Source: CAZPWF01 sp964590725
GTDB taxonomy: Bacteria; Patescibacteriota; Saccharimonadia; Saccharimonadales; JACQNP01
Length of the DNA: 15,596 nucleotides
NCBI GenBank assembly: GCA_964590725.1
Contig: CAZPWF010000015.1
Span: forward strand, 1 to 15,596
Direction of reading: 5' to 3'
Made by a program: the position numbers and the translations under genes. The first letter of the stretch is position 1. Every line of letters starts with the position of its first letter. The notes beneath the pieces were generated by a model that worked only from the letters and a program-made list of their open reading frames with translations, was not told the DNA's origin and made no database searches. This document shows positions 1 through 6,017 of the stretch, one piece after another.

Positions 1-1098
1 CATATTGTCATTGATGCTCGTAGCCGCCCCGACAGTACCGGTAGATATGTAGACCGACTATTAGAGCATTTGCAGATAATTGACGGCGTAAACTCCTATA
101 CTGTTCTTTTAAGACCAGACGATACTTGGAAGCCAAAAGCTAAGAACTTCCGGAGTATAAACATTGCTTACAAAAAGTTTGCATCGAACCCTATGGAACA
201 CATTACCTTTGCCTTGTTCTTAAAAAAACTCAAACCTGACCTCGTTCATTTTGCCATGACCCCCCAAGAACCCCTTCTCTACTTCGGTAAAAGAGTTACG
301 ACCACCCACGACCTAACAATGTTGCGATTTGCTAGGCCGGGTCATCGCACAAAATTACTGCATGCAGTTCGTATGCTTGTTTATCAAATCCTCTTCTGGA
401 CTGCTCACAAAAAAGCAAAGCATATTATTGTACCAACAAAGTACGTAAAGAAAGACTTAGTAGAGCTGTTCCCGTCCTCAAGCAAAAAAACTAGCGTTAC
501 TTATGAGTCAAGCGAGCCACCACTGAAAGTAAAAGCGGAAGCTCTAGCTGGAGTTGGTAAATTATTCATTCTGCACGTTGGCAGCCCTTTTCCTCATAAA
601 AATATCGACAGGCTGGTTGCGGCTTTCGAAATCATGAAGAAAAAACACCCAAACCTTCAACTTGTACTTGCTGGAAAGAAAGAGTACTATTTTGACCAGC
701 TTGAAAAACTTATAGCCAACAGCCCCGTACAAGACTCAATTATTCTGCCAGGATTTGTGAGCGACGGTGAATTAAAGTGGTTATACCAAAACGCTTCAGC
801 GTACGTATTACCATCAGAGAGTGAAGGGTTTGGACTACCTGGACTTGAGGCGATGGCGCATAAGTGTCCTTTGGTTAGCAGTAATGCTACTTGTTTGCCT
901 GAGGTTTATGGGGATGCGGCAGCGTACTTTAATCCATTAGATATAAACGCTATTGCGAGAGAAGTTAGCAAGGTCATCTCAGACCATGGGTTGCAGGCTA
1001 AACTGGTTCAAAAAGGTACTGAACGCTTAAAAAGCTTCTCTTGGCGCAAAATGGCCGAAGAAACAAAAGCTATCTACGACTCAGTCTTGTTTTCTTGA
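1..1098 (+). CDS. Family-4 (GT-B) glycosyltransferase, 5' end outside the window
   Basis: The frame is open from the first base and reads HIVIDARSRPDSTGRY, a typical N-terminal strand and loop of a GT4 enzyme. The true ATG is therefore probably only a codon or so upstream, and the in-frame TTG at position 70 is not the start. The visible part is 365 codons. The C-terminal nucleotide-sugar-binding half is clear: a strand ending in HVGSPFPHKN, then LAGKK, LPGFV, and the E-x7-E region EGFGLPGLE (visible residues about 275-283), which contacts the donor sugar-nucleotide in this family. It probably transfers a sugar from a nucleotide donor to a cell-surface glycan or lipid at the cytoplasmic side of the membrane; donor and acceptor cannot be read from sequence. 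Its last 25 bp overlap the 3' end of the opposing jag gene. No terminator is visible at the convergence. Confidence 0.9.
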   Translation, partial: HIVIDARSRPDSTGRYVDRLLEHLQIIDGVNSYTVLLRPDDTWKPKAKNFRSINIAYKKFASNPMEHITFALFLKKLKPDLVHFAMTPQEPLLYFGKRVTTTHDLTMLRFARPGHRTKLLHAVRMLVYQILFWTAHKKAKHIIVPTKYVKKDLVELFPSSSKKTSVTYESSEPPLKVKAEALAGVGKLFILHVGSPFPHKNIDRLVAAFEIMKKKHPNLQLVLAGKKEYYFDQLEKLIANSPVQDSIILPGFVSDGELKWLYQNASAYVLPSESEGFGLPGLEAMAHKCPLVSSNATCLPEVYGDAAAYFNPLDINAIAREVSKVISDHGLQAKLVQKGTERLKSFSWRKMAEETKAIYDSVLFS

Positions 1099-1559
1099 CT
1101 AGACTCTGCGGCTGGTTTTAGGACGATATGACGGTCTCCGCCCTCACCTACTGATTCTGTTTCAATTCCATGCTCACCAGCGAGTTTATGGATCGTGCGA
1201 CGGTCAGCGGCATTCATAGGCTTTAGATCCATAGGTTTTCCAGAAGACTTAACTTCGCCTAACCATCTAAGTGCAGTTTCGGACAGTCTTTCAGCCCGAG
1301 CTTTCTTGTATTCGGCAATGTCAACATTTACCCTAGAACATTCGTAACCGTTATTTCTAAGCGCATTACTAACCATGAACTGTAGAGCTCGCATGGTGTC
1401 GCCGTGTTGACCGATCAAGAAACCATTAAGGTGAGTGCTCGGTACATGTAATTCAATAACTTCATTATCTTCGGTGGTCGCATAAATGTCGGTGTTCAAT
1501 CCAAAAAAAGATAATATGTCTTCCAGATACTTCTTTGCGTATTGTATTGATTCTTCCAT
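1074..1559 (-). CDS. jag: Jag/KhpB-type RNA-binding protein (KH + R3H), lacking the Jag_N domain
   Basis: This 161-aa protein has a KH domain with the loop IGQHGD (residues 49-54, a variant of the usual GKHG) and a C-terminal R3H domain with R120-x3-H124 and the conserved end around GDRHIVLKP. These bind single-stranded RNA. In Firmicutes, KhpB is a post-transcriptional regulator linked to cell elongation and division. Proteins of the family are usually about 200 aa or more with an N-terminal Jag_N domain; here the KH region begins near residue 30, so Jag_N is missing. It is the last gene of rpmH-rnpA-yidC-jag. Its ATG overlaps the yidC stop (TAATG), and a strong AGGAGG lies 8 nt upstream inside yidC, so translation is probably coupled. 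The family is certain from motifs and position; the cellular role here is inferred. Confidence 0.92.
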   Translation of the reverse strand: MEESIQYAKKYLEDILSFFGLNTDIYATTEDNEVIELHVPSTHLNGFLIGQHGDTMRALQFMVSNALRNNGYECSRVNVDIAEYKKARAERLSETALRWLGEVKSSGKPMDLKPMNAADRRTIHKLAGEHGIETESVGEGGDRHIVLKPAAESSQENKTES

Positions 1560-2497
1560 TAACGTTTCCTCCTCTTTTTAGTTGGCTTTTTCTTGGGAGG
1601 TGTTTTTGTTTTGTCTTTAGGAGACTTTTCTACGACTTCGCCTTCGATAATTTTTTTGTCATCTTTCTTATCTGCAATTGTTTCTAGCTCAGTCTCGTCT
1701 TGCTTTAGAATTCTTGATTGCTGCAATAATGCAATTAATCCACCAACAAACCAGTACAAACTAAGTGCTGAGGCGATATTAAGAGTGAAGAATAAGATAG
1801 CCACCGGTATAAGGAATTTGGTGCTTCGTCCGATTGCAGCGTTTACTTCTGCCTGATCTGCTTGTTTACCACCACTAGCGTCCTTAAGTATATGCCTGAG
1901 CTTGCGACCATCTTTATTGGTCGGCATAAGTTGACTACTCTGGAAAAATTGCGTGATAGCGCTTCCGATAACCAACAATAATGCCGGGATGTATACCGCA
2001 CCGGTCGCCTTATCTACCGCTGGCTTACTTAGATCGATGATTCCAAAAAGCGTGGCATCAAACTGAGATATATTCTGAGCTAGCGTTTTCATCCATGGTA
2101 AATTAGCAATCCAGCTATATGAAAAATCTAGTATTGCCTGCGGATCATATACAACTTTGCGCAACCCAGAATATAGTCCAATCAAAACAATAAACTGAAC
2201 GATTATTATCCCTAGAGATCCAACCGGACTGATCTGACGCTCTTTGTAGAGCTCCATAACCATTGTCGACTCTTTTTGGCGATCACCTTTCGTAGCTTCT
2301 TTAATCTTCTTGATCTCTGGCTGCAGTTCGCGCATCGCCTTGGCATGATGTAGCTGCTTCTTCAAAAGAGGCCACATCATCAGACGAATAACTATAGTAA
2401 ATACTATTAAAGCTAATCCGAAATTGTGCCCCGGGATTAGAGCGTAAATTAGCGCTAGAAGATTGAAAAGTGGTTGGACAATAAGTGTATTAAACAT
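1559..2497 (-). CDS. yidC: Membrane protein insertase YidC/Oxa1 family
   Basis: This 312-aa protein inserts and folds inner-membrane proteins, alone or with SecYEG. It begins directly with the conserved core: a hydrophobic segment (about residues 7-22), the amphipathic stretch and first core helix with the groove arginine R38 (FTIVIRLMMWPL), then a charged cytoplasmic hairpin (LQPEIKKIKE), and later hydrophobic segments near 95-115, 170-190 and 225-260. The large periplasmic domain of Gram-negative YidC is absent, as in monoderm bacteria. The C-terminal tail is strongly basic (about 25 residues rich in Lys/Arg), typical of homologues that contact ribosomes. A TAGGAG Shine-Dalgarno lies 9 nt upstream and includes the rnpA stop codon. 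The stop overlaps the jag start by one base. Two AGG arginine codons in the tail form the jag ribosome-binding site. Confidence 0.95.
   Translation of the reverse strand: MFNTLIVQPLFNLLALIYALIPGHNFGLALIVFTIVIRLMMWPLLKKQLHHAKAMRELQPEIKKIKEATKGDRQKESTMVMELYKERQISPVGSLGIIIVQFIVLIGLYSGLRKVVYDPQAILDFSYSWIANLPWMKTLAQNISQFDATLFGIIDLSKPAVDKATGAVYIPALLLVIGSAITQFFQSSQLMPTNKDGRKLRHILKDASGGKQADQAEVNAAIGRSTKFLIPVAILFFTLNIASALSLYWFVGGLIALLQQSRILKQDETELETIADKKDDKKIIEGEVVEKSPKDKTKTPPKKKPTKKRRKR
1568..1573 (-). promoter_or_regulatory. Shine-Dalgarno of jag, encoded by Arg codons of yidC
   Basis: AGGAGG on the - strand, 8 nt before the jag ATG. It is made of two in-frame AGG arginine codons in the basic tail of yidC, so one stretch serves both as tail and as ribosome-binding site. 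Confidence 0.7.
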
Positions 2498-2506
2498 AGC
2501 GTGTTA

Positions 2507-2512
2507 CTCCTA
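2507..2512 (-). promoter_or_regulatory. Shine-Dalgarno of yidC overlapping the rnpA stop
   Basis: TAGGAG on the - strand, 9 nt before the yidC ATG. Its first three bases are the rnpA stop codon TAG, which points to coupled translation of the two genes. Confidence 0.65.
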
Positions 2513-2857
2513 TAATATCACGCCGGCCTGTCTAAGCTGGGTGGTTATTTGTTCTTGTAGTTTCTGATACTCCATATCTGCGCACTGTTCACTAAATACT
2601 GTGATTACCAGATCAAATGGTTTTAGTATCACATCCTCGTGTGATCTAACAATTTCATAAATACGGCGACGAATCCGATTACGAACTACGGCAGATTTAC
2701 TAACCTTTTTACTTACTACAACTGCTAGTCGGTAGGTTTTTCGACGATCGTTCTGAATATATTTTAGAGCCAACATCTGACTACGCACAGTGGTGCCGTG
2801 TTGATATACGTAACGCAAACTACCGTGTCCATGGAACCGGTGTTTTGTAGAAATCAT
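2510..2857 (-). CDS. rnpA: Ribonuclease P protein component
   Basis: This 115-aa basic protein is the protein subunit of RNase P, which helps the catalytic RNA bind pre-tRNA 5' leaders. The family signature is present as KSAVVRNRIRRRIYE, with the RNR motif at residues 59-61, and the N-terminal region (KHRF...) matches the usual start. Length is normal for the family. The gene lies 9 nt after rpmH and 12 nt before yidC, the classic order. No clear Shine-Dalgarno precedes the ATG, so it may be translated by coupling to rpmH. The RNase P RNA gene is not in this window. Confidence 0.94.
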   Translation of the reverse strand: MISTKHRFHGHGSLRYVYQHGTTVRSQMLALKYIQNDRRKTYRLAVVVSKKVSKSAVVRNRIRRRIYEIVRSHEDVILKPFDLVITVFSEQCADMEYQKLQEQITTQLRQAGVIL

Positions 2858-2866
2858 ATATTTTGC

Positions 2867-3004
2867 TTAGCTCGAAATGGACTTGCGACCTTTAAGGCGG
2901 CGACTTTTGAGAATCGATTGACCAGCCTTGGTGCTCATTCTTTTCATAAAACCATGCACGCGGGCACGCTTACGAGTCTTGGGTTGATGGGTTCGTTTGG
3001 GCAT
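2867..3004 (-). CDS. rpmH: Large ribosomal subunit protein bL34
   Basis: This is a 45-aa, highly basic protein, reading MPKRTHQPKTRKRARVHGF at the N-terminus and ending in RRLKGRKSISS. The arrangement 'KRT.QP...KR.R.HGF..RM.T..G..IL..RR.KGR' is the unmistakable bL34 pattern. It is a structural protein of the 50S subunit that binds 23S rRNA. An AAGGA Shine-Dalgarno lies 5 nt before the ATG. It is the first gene of the leftward operon, 9 nt from rnpA, and is divergent from dnaA across the putative origin. It should be driven by the promoter candidate at 3094-3122. Confidence 0.96.
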   Translation of the reverse strand: MPKRTHQPKTRKRARVHGFMKRMSTKAGQSILKSRRLKGRKSISS

Positions 3005-3093
3005 AAGTATCCTTGGGTTGATCTTACTAGTGAAGATCTATTTAGTCACGCTTGTTTTGTTGAATACGTGAAATTAACAATATTTACCCACCA

Positions 3094-3122
3094 ATCTTAT
3101 CATTTTTTCCACCATTATTCAA
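3094..3122 (-). promoter_or_regulatory. Candidate sigma-70-type promoter of the rpmH operon
   Basis: Read on the - strand: -35 TTGAAT (3122-3117), a 17-nt spacer, and -10 TAAGAT (3099-3094) preceded by TG in the extended -10 position. The expected transcript start is near 3087, giving an 80-nt or so leader before rpmH. A DnaA-box-like site lies in the spacer (3105-3113) and another just upstream of the -35 (3126-3134), so DnaA could affect rpmH operon transcription. Confidence 0.5.
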
Positions 3123-3220
3123 TTGTTTTCCACACAATTACAGATGAGTGTGTTACATGTGTACAAATACTCATCAGTTCGGCACGTTTTACTAAAATAT
3201 TTTCAACAACACCTAAAAAC

Positions 3221-3251
3221 TTGTGGAAAACTCTGATTTCTTTGCTATAGT
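3221..3251 (+). promoter_or_regulatory. Candidate dnaA promoter with DnaA-box-like sites at -35 and +1
   Basis: The -10 is TATAGT (3246-3251) with an extended TGC just upstream (3243-3245). The -35 is weak: TTGTGG at 3221-3226 with a 19-nt spacer. The start would be near 3258, giving a leader of about 30 nt. One box-like site (3222-3230) covers the -35 and a second (3253-3261) covers the start point, in the same orientation and 31 bp apart (about three helical turns). This layout would suit negative autoregulation by DnaA, as known in other bacteria; here it is inferred. Confidence 0.5.
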
Positions 3252-3275
3252 ATGTGGAAACGAACGAATGTAACG

Positions 3276-3281
3276 AAGGAG
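3276..3281 (+). promoter_or_regulatory. Shine-Dalgarno of dnaA
   Basis: AAGGAG ends 7 nt before the ATG at 3289 and fixes the dnaA start. It is the strongest ribosome-binding site of the rightward genes. Confidence 0.75.
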
Positions 3282-3288
3282 AGGGTCG

Positions 3289-4647
3289 ATGCAGGAAAGT
3301 GTGTGGCAAGCTGTGCTCGGTGAAATTGAACTAACTGTTTCACGGGCTAATTTTGCGACATGGTTTATGAATACTCGGCTTCTTCGTTATAAAGACAATG
3401 TATTGGTTATTGGTGTTCCTAACGTATTTATCAAGCAACAGTTGGAACGCAAATATAATGACCTAATTATGGAGATGCTTAGTAAGAATGGCGTAACTCC
3501 AGACAGAATCGAATACAAAATTCATTCATCTATAAACTTACCTAAAAAGAACAGTGAAGAAATAGTAATTCTCGGTGAGCAAAAGCCAGTCACCTCGTCG
3601 CGACCATCCTCTGGCTTGTCACACACCTACCGACAAGGCCTGAACAGTAAATACACTTTTGAAAGTTTTATTGTAGGCTCCGGAAACGAACTAGCCTATG
3701 CAGCTTGTCAGGGAATATCACAAAACCCGGGCAGCAAATATAACCCACTATTTATTTATGGCGGCGTAGGAATCGGTAAAACTCACCTGATTCAAGCTGT
3801 TGGAAATGCGATTGTCAGCAATAACCCGGATGCACACGTCGTCTATATTTCTACCGAGCAATTCGTCCAAGAATTTTTGGATGCAATTCGCTACAAAAAG
3901 AATACCGACTTTGCTGGTTACTATAGAAGCGCTGATGTCCTAATTGTTGATGATATGCAGTTTATTGCTGGCAAAGAAAAAACCCAAGAAGAGTTTTTTC
4001 ACACCTTCAACGCACTACACCAGGCTAACAAGCAAATTATAATTAGTAGTGATAAGCCTCCACGCGAAATCCCGACATTAGAAGAACGATTGCGCTCACG
4101 CTTCGCCTGGGGTATGTCAATTGATATGCAAAACCCGGATTTTGAAACCCGCTGCGCCATCGTACAAACAAAAGCTGGCGGACACTCAGTCGAACTACCG
4201 CCTGATGTTGTTGAATATTTGGCGAACCTTGTACAGACCAATATTCGCGAATTAGAAGGTGCACTTAACCAACTTCTGGCTTTTTGTGAAATGCGTGGCC
4301 TCGCACCAGACCTATCAATTGCTACCAGCTTGATTGGGTCGAGCAAAAACCGACCTAAGCACTTAAGCGCCAAGCAAATCATTGAACGGACAGCTAAACA
4401 CTTCCACATTCAAATGGAGGATATTCTTGGACCGAAGCGCGATAAAGATATCGTAGTACCGCGTCAAGTAGCCATGTATATGCTTCGTAGTGAGCTTCAT
4501 TTGAGCTTCCCTAAGATCGCTCGTGAACTTGGTCGTAAAGATCACACTACTGCCATACATTCAGTTGAGAAAATCCAAAAAGAGTCTAACTACGACCCGG
4601 ATATAAAGGCAGCAATAAGCGAAATAAAGGAGCGATTGTATGCGTAA
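3289..4647 (+). CDS. dnaA: Chromosomal replication initiator protein DnaA
   Basis: This 452-aa protein binds DnaA boxes and, as an ATP-bound filament, opens oriC. Domain I (residues 1-80) includes VWQAVL and the NFATWF core. Domain II is a short linker (about 81-118). Domain III is the AAA+ ATPase, with Walker A GGVGIGKTH at 158-166 (Ile replaces the common Leu), Walker B VLIVDD at 217-222, sensor-1 region IISSDK at 251-256 and the arginine-rich LEERLRSRF near 264-272. Domain IV (about 355-452) is the helix-turn-helix DNA-binding part, with PRQVAMYM at 391-398 and the signature GRKDHTTAIHSVEKI at 415-429. All key residues are present and the length is normal. The start is set by AAGGAG 7 nt upstream. 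Box-like sites in its promoter suggest autoregulation. Confidence 0.98.
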   Translation: MQESVWQAVLGEIELTVSRANFATWFMNTRLLRYKDNVLVIGVPNVFIKQQLERKYNDLIMEMLSKNGVTPDRIEYKIHSSINLPKKNSEEIVILGEQKPVTSSRPSSGLSHTYRQGLNSKYTFESFIVGSGNELAYAACQGISQNPGSKYNPLFIYGGVGIGKTHLIQAVGNAIVSNNPDAHVVYISTEQFVQEFLDAIRYKKNTDFAGYYRSADVLIVDDMQFIAGKEKTQEEFFHTFNALHQANKQIIISSDKPPREIPTLEERLRSRFAWGMSIDMQNPDFETRCAIVQTKAGGHSVELPPDVVEYLANLVQTNIRELEGALNQLLAFCEMRGLAPDLSIATSLIGSSKNRPKHLSAKQIIERTAKHFHIQMEDILGPKRDKDIVVPRQVAMYMLRSELHLSFPKIARELGRKDHTTAIHSVEKIQKESNYDPDIKAAISEIKERLYA

Positions 4648-4879
4648 TAGTTGTGTAGCGGCTGTTGATAACACGATCCGAACTGTTCATAAAACACCGG
4701 CTTATACACACGTGTTTTTAAATGCATATTTGGGTTGTGTACAACACCTGGGTTTTTTAACCAACCAAGCTGAGTTTAAACAACGTGTTACGCACAACCA
4801 AAAATTTATATTTTCATCTGTTAATTTTCACTCATCCACATCTTACACAGACCTAATAATAACGACTACTAACTTATAA
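4640..4879 (+). CDS. Possible small ORF filling the dnaA-dnaN gap (doubtful)
   Basis: A 79-codon frame starts inside the dnaA stop region (ATGCGTAA) and ends just before the dnaN ribosome-binding site. An excellent Shine-Dalgarno, AAAGGAG (4625-4631), lies 8 nt upstream of its ATG. Against it, the translation resembles no family I recognise, is rich in His, Thr, Asn, Ser and Phe as expected of translated AT-rich non-coding DNA, and the same bases hold several DnaA-box-like sites. The Shine-Dalgarno bases are also ordinary Lys-Glu codons of dnaA. I list it because start, stop and spacing fit an operon gene; it may be chance. Confidence 0.2.
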   Translation: MRNSCVAAVDNTIRTVHKTPAYTHVFLNAYLGCVQHLGFLTNQAEFKQRVTHNQKFIFSSVNFHSSTSYTDLIITTTNL

Positions 4880-4895
4880 ATAAGGAATAATAGTA
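4648..4895. other. dnaA-dnaN intergenic region, candidate second half of oriC
   Basis: This 248-bp stretch holds DnaA-box-like sites with one or two mismatches to TTATCCACA: TGTTGATAA at 4663-4671 (- strand box TTATCAACA), TTATACACA at 4702-4710, TGTGTACAA at 4736-4744 (- strand TTGTACACA) and TCATCCACA at 4832-4840, followed by TCTTACACA at 4841-4849. The right end is very AT-rich (4853-4895) and contains triplet runs such as CTACTA at 4866-4871 and TAATAGTAA at 4888-4896 that recall DnaA-trio unwinding elements. An AAGGA (4882-4886) nine bases before the dnaN ATG is its ribosome-binding site. Origins between dnaA and dnaN, or split on both sides of dnaA, are well known; function here is inferred. 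Confidence 0.55.
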
Positions 4896-5987
4896 ATGGA
4901 GCTACAAGTCACTCAGGAAAACATTAACAAAGCTTTCAATAGCGTTACTCGTGTAGCGAGTAGTCGGGGCACCCTGCCTATTCTTTCCAATGTTCTTGTT
5001 AAAACAATCGGTAACAGACTAAGCATAGCGGCCACTAATCTAGACATTGCCATAACCCATTACATCGGTGCAAAAGTAGCAAAAGAAGGTTCGGTAACGA
5101 TTCCTGCAAAACTAACTCACGAATTTATCAGCAACTTGCCATCAGAGGTTATTAATTTAAAACTAACTGACAATAAGCTATCAATCAAAACCGGAAAATA
5201 CCAGTCGGTGATCAATGGGATTCCAGCCGAAGACTACCCTGTTATGCCGGTTATTACAGATGGTAAAACATGGAAGATAAATAGCAAAAACCTTAAAACC
5301 GCTTTGCAGCAGGTTATTGGGTCGGCTTCAAACGATGAGTCGCGTCCAGTTTTGACTGGAGTATATTTTTACTCTAACCAAGGTAAGCTTTTTGTGGTTA
5401 CCACAGACAGTTATAGACTTTCCGAGAAACAGATAACCAGCACTAAGGAAGATATAAATATGCTTGTGCCAGCAAACGCTATGCAAGAGTTGTTGCGTTT
5501 ACTAGGTGACGATAATGAAGAAATAACGGTAACTCATGACGATCAGCAGGTGTTGTTTACGGTGGCTGACATTGAGTTGGTTGCTCGGTTGATTGACGGC
5601 AACTACCCTGACTATAAAAAACTAATTCCTGAGAAATTCTCAACAAACGCTGTAATAAAAAGAACTGAATTCGCCAACATAACTAAAGTTTCCAGTCTTT
5701 TTGCTCGGGAGAGTGCCGGAAGTATTACATTGGAGCTTAATGAAGAAGATCAGACTGTCGGCATTCACTCTGTAGCCTCGCAGATAGGTGAAAATACCGC
5801 AGTCGCTGATGCAAAAGTCACTGGCAGTGGCACGATAACTCTTAATTCAAGATATGTAATAGATGCGCTCGGTGCTTGCGGTGGCGAAGATGTACAGTTC
5901 TCGTTTAACGGTAAGCTCGAACCTTGTTTGCTTAAGGATGCTAAAAAAAGCGACTACATGCACATCATTATGCCCCTTAAGAGTTAA
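4896..5987 (+). CDS. dnaN: DNA polymerase III sliding clamp (beta subunit)
   Basis: This 363-aa protein forms a dimeric ring around DNA and tethers the replicative polymerase and other partners. It shows the three repeated clamp domains of normal total length. The N-terminal part (MELQVTQENINKAFNSV, then the LPILSNVLV motif near residues 28-36) and the first interdomain region (GIPAEDYPVMP) are typical, domain 2 contains RPVLTGVYF near 150, and the C-terminus ends in the classic peptide-binding edge (MHIIMPLKS). An AAGGA lies 9 nt before the ATG. It follows dnaA in the usual order, separated by a box-rich gap. Its stop codon lies in the loop of a perfect hairpin (5975-5998). Confidence 0.97.
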   Translation: MELQVTQENINKAFNSVTRVASSRGTLPILSNVLVKTIGNRLSIAATNLDIAITHYIGAKVAKEGSVTIPAKLTHEFISNLPSEVINLKLTDNKLSIKTGKYQSVINGIPAEDYPVMPVITDGKTWKINSKNLKTALQQVIGSASNDESRPVLTGVYFYSNQGKLFVVTTDSYRLSEKQITSTKEDINMLVPANAMQELLRLLGDDNEEITVTHDDQQVLFTVADIELVARLIDGNYPDYKKLIPEKFSTNAVIKRTEFANITKVSSLFARESAGSITLELNEEDQTVGIHSVASQIGENTAVADAKVTGSGTITLNSRYVIDALGACGGEDVQFSFNGKLEPCLLKDAKKSDYMHIIMPLKS

Positions 5988-5998
5988 CAGTCTTAAGG
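5975..5998 (+). repeat. Perfect 8-bp inverted repeat at the end of dnaN
   Basis: CCTTAAGA (5975-5982) and TCTTAAGG (5991-5998) are exact reverse complements around an 8-nt loop that contains the dnaN stop codon. Each arm itself carries the palindrome CTTAAG. No U-run follows, so it is not a standard intrinsic terminator. It could stabilise the dnaN 3' end, dampen read-through into recF, or bind a protein near the putative recF promoter. Confidence 0.55.
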
Positions 5999-6003
5999 TA
6001 AGC

Positions 6004-6009
6004 TACAAT
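6004..6009 (+). promoter_or_regulatory. Candidate -10 element for a leaderless recF transcript
   Basis: TACAAT lies 8 nt before the recF ATG (6018), the distance expected between a -10 element and a transcription start at the A of ATG. The 30-nt dnaN-recF gap has no well-placed Shine-Dalgarno (the only AAGG is about 19 nt away, inside the hairpin arm). No convincing -35 is visible. Together this suggests a leaderless mRNA, but the evidence is only motif spacing. Confidence 0.35.
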
Positions 6010-6017
6010 TAGTTGGT

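Larger units (their letters stand above)
3005..3288. other. Divergent rpmH-dnaA intergenic region, candidate first half of oriC
   Basis: This 284-bp AT-rich, non-coding gap holds four DnaA-box-like sites related to TTATCCACA: TTTTCCACC at 3105-3113 and TTTTCCACA at 3126-3134 on the + strand, then TGTGGAAAA at 3222-3230 and TGTGGAAAC at 3253-3261, which read as boxes on the - strand. The two pairs point toward each other and lie over the two divergent promoters. An AT-rich stretch (about 3067-3130) could be an unwinding region. The rpmH/dnaA gap is a common oriC site in bacteria. None of the boxes is a perfect consensus, so origin function is inferred from position plus motif clustering. Confidence 0.6.

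Noticed and set aside
70..72. TTG as start of the glycosyltransferase
   Set aside because: The frame is open from base 1 and the upstream residues HIVIDARSRPDSTGRY are conserved GT4 N-terminal sequence, so the real start is outside the window.
2798..3250. 150-codon + strand frame across rnpA, rpmH and the origin gap
   Set aside because: It is antisense to rpmH and part of rnpA, both certain genes, and its translation matches no family; it is a shadow of their codon bias.
3115..3309. 64-codon - strand frame in the rpmH-dnaA gap
   Set aside because: It covers the dnaA promoter, ribosome site and first codons and the DnaA-box-like sites, and has no ribosome-binding site or recognisable sequence.
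4751..4764. Short GGTT-TTTT-AACC inverted repeat as a dnaA terminator
   Set aside because: The stem has only 4 bp and no following U-run; it is too weak to call a terminator.
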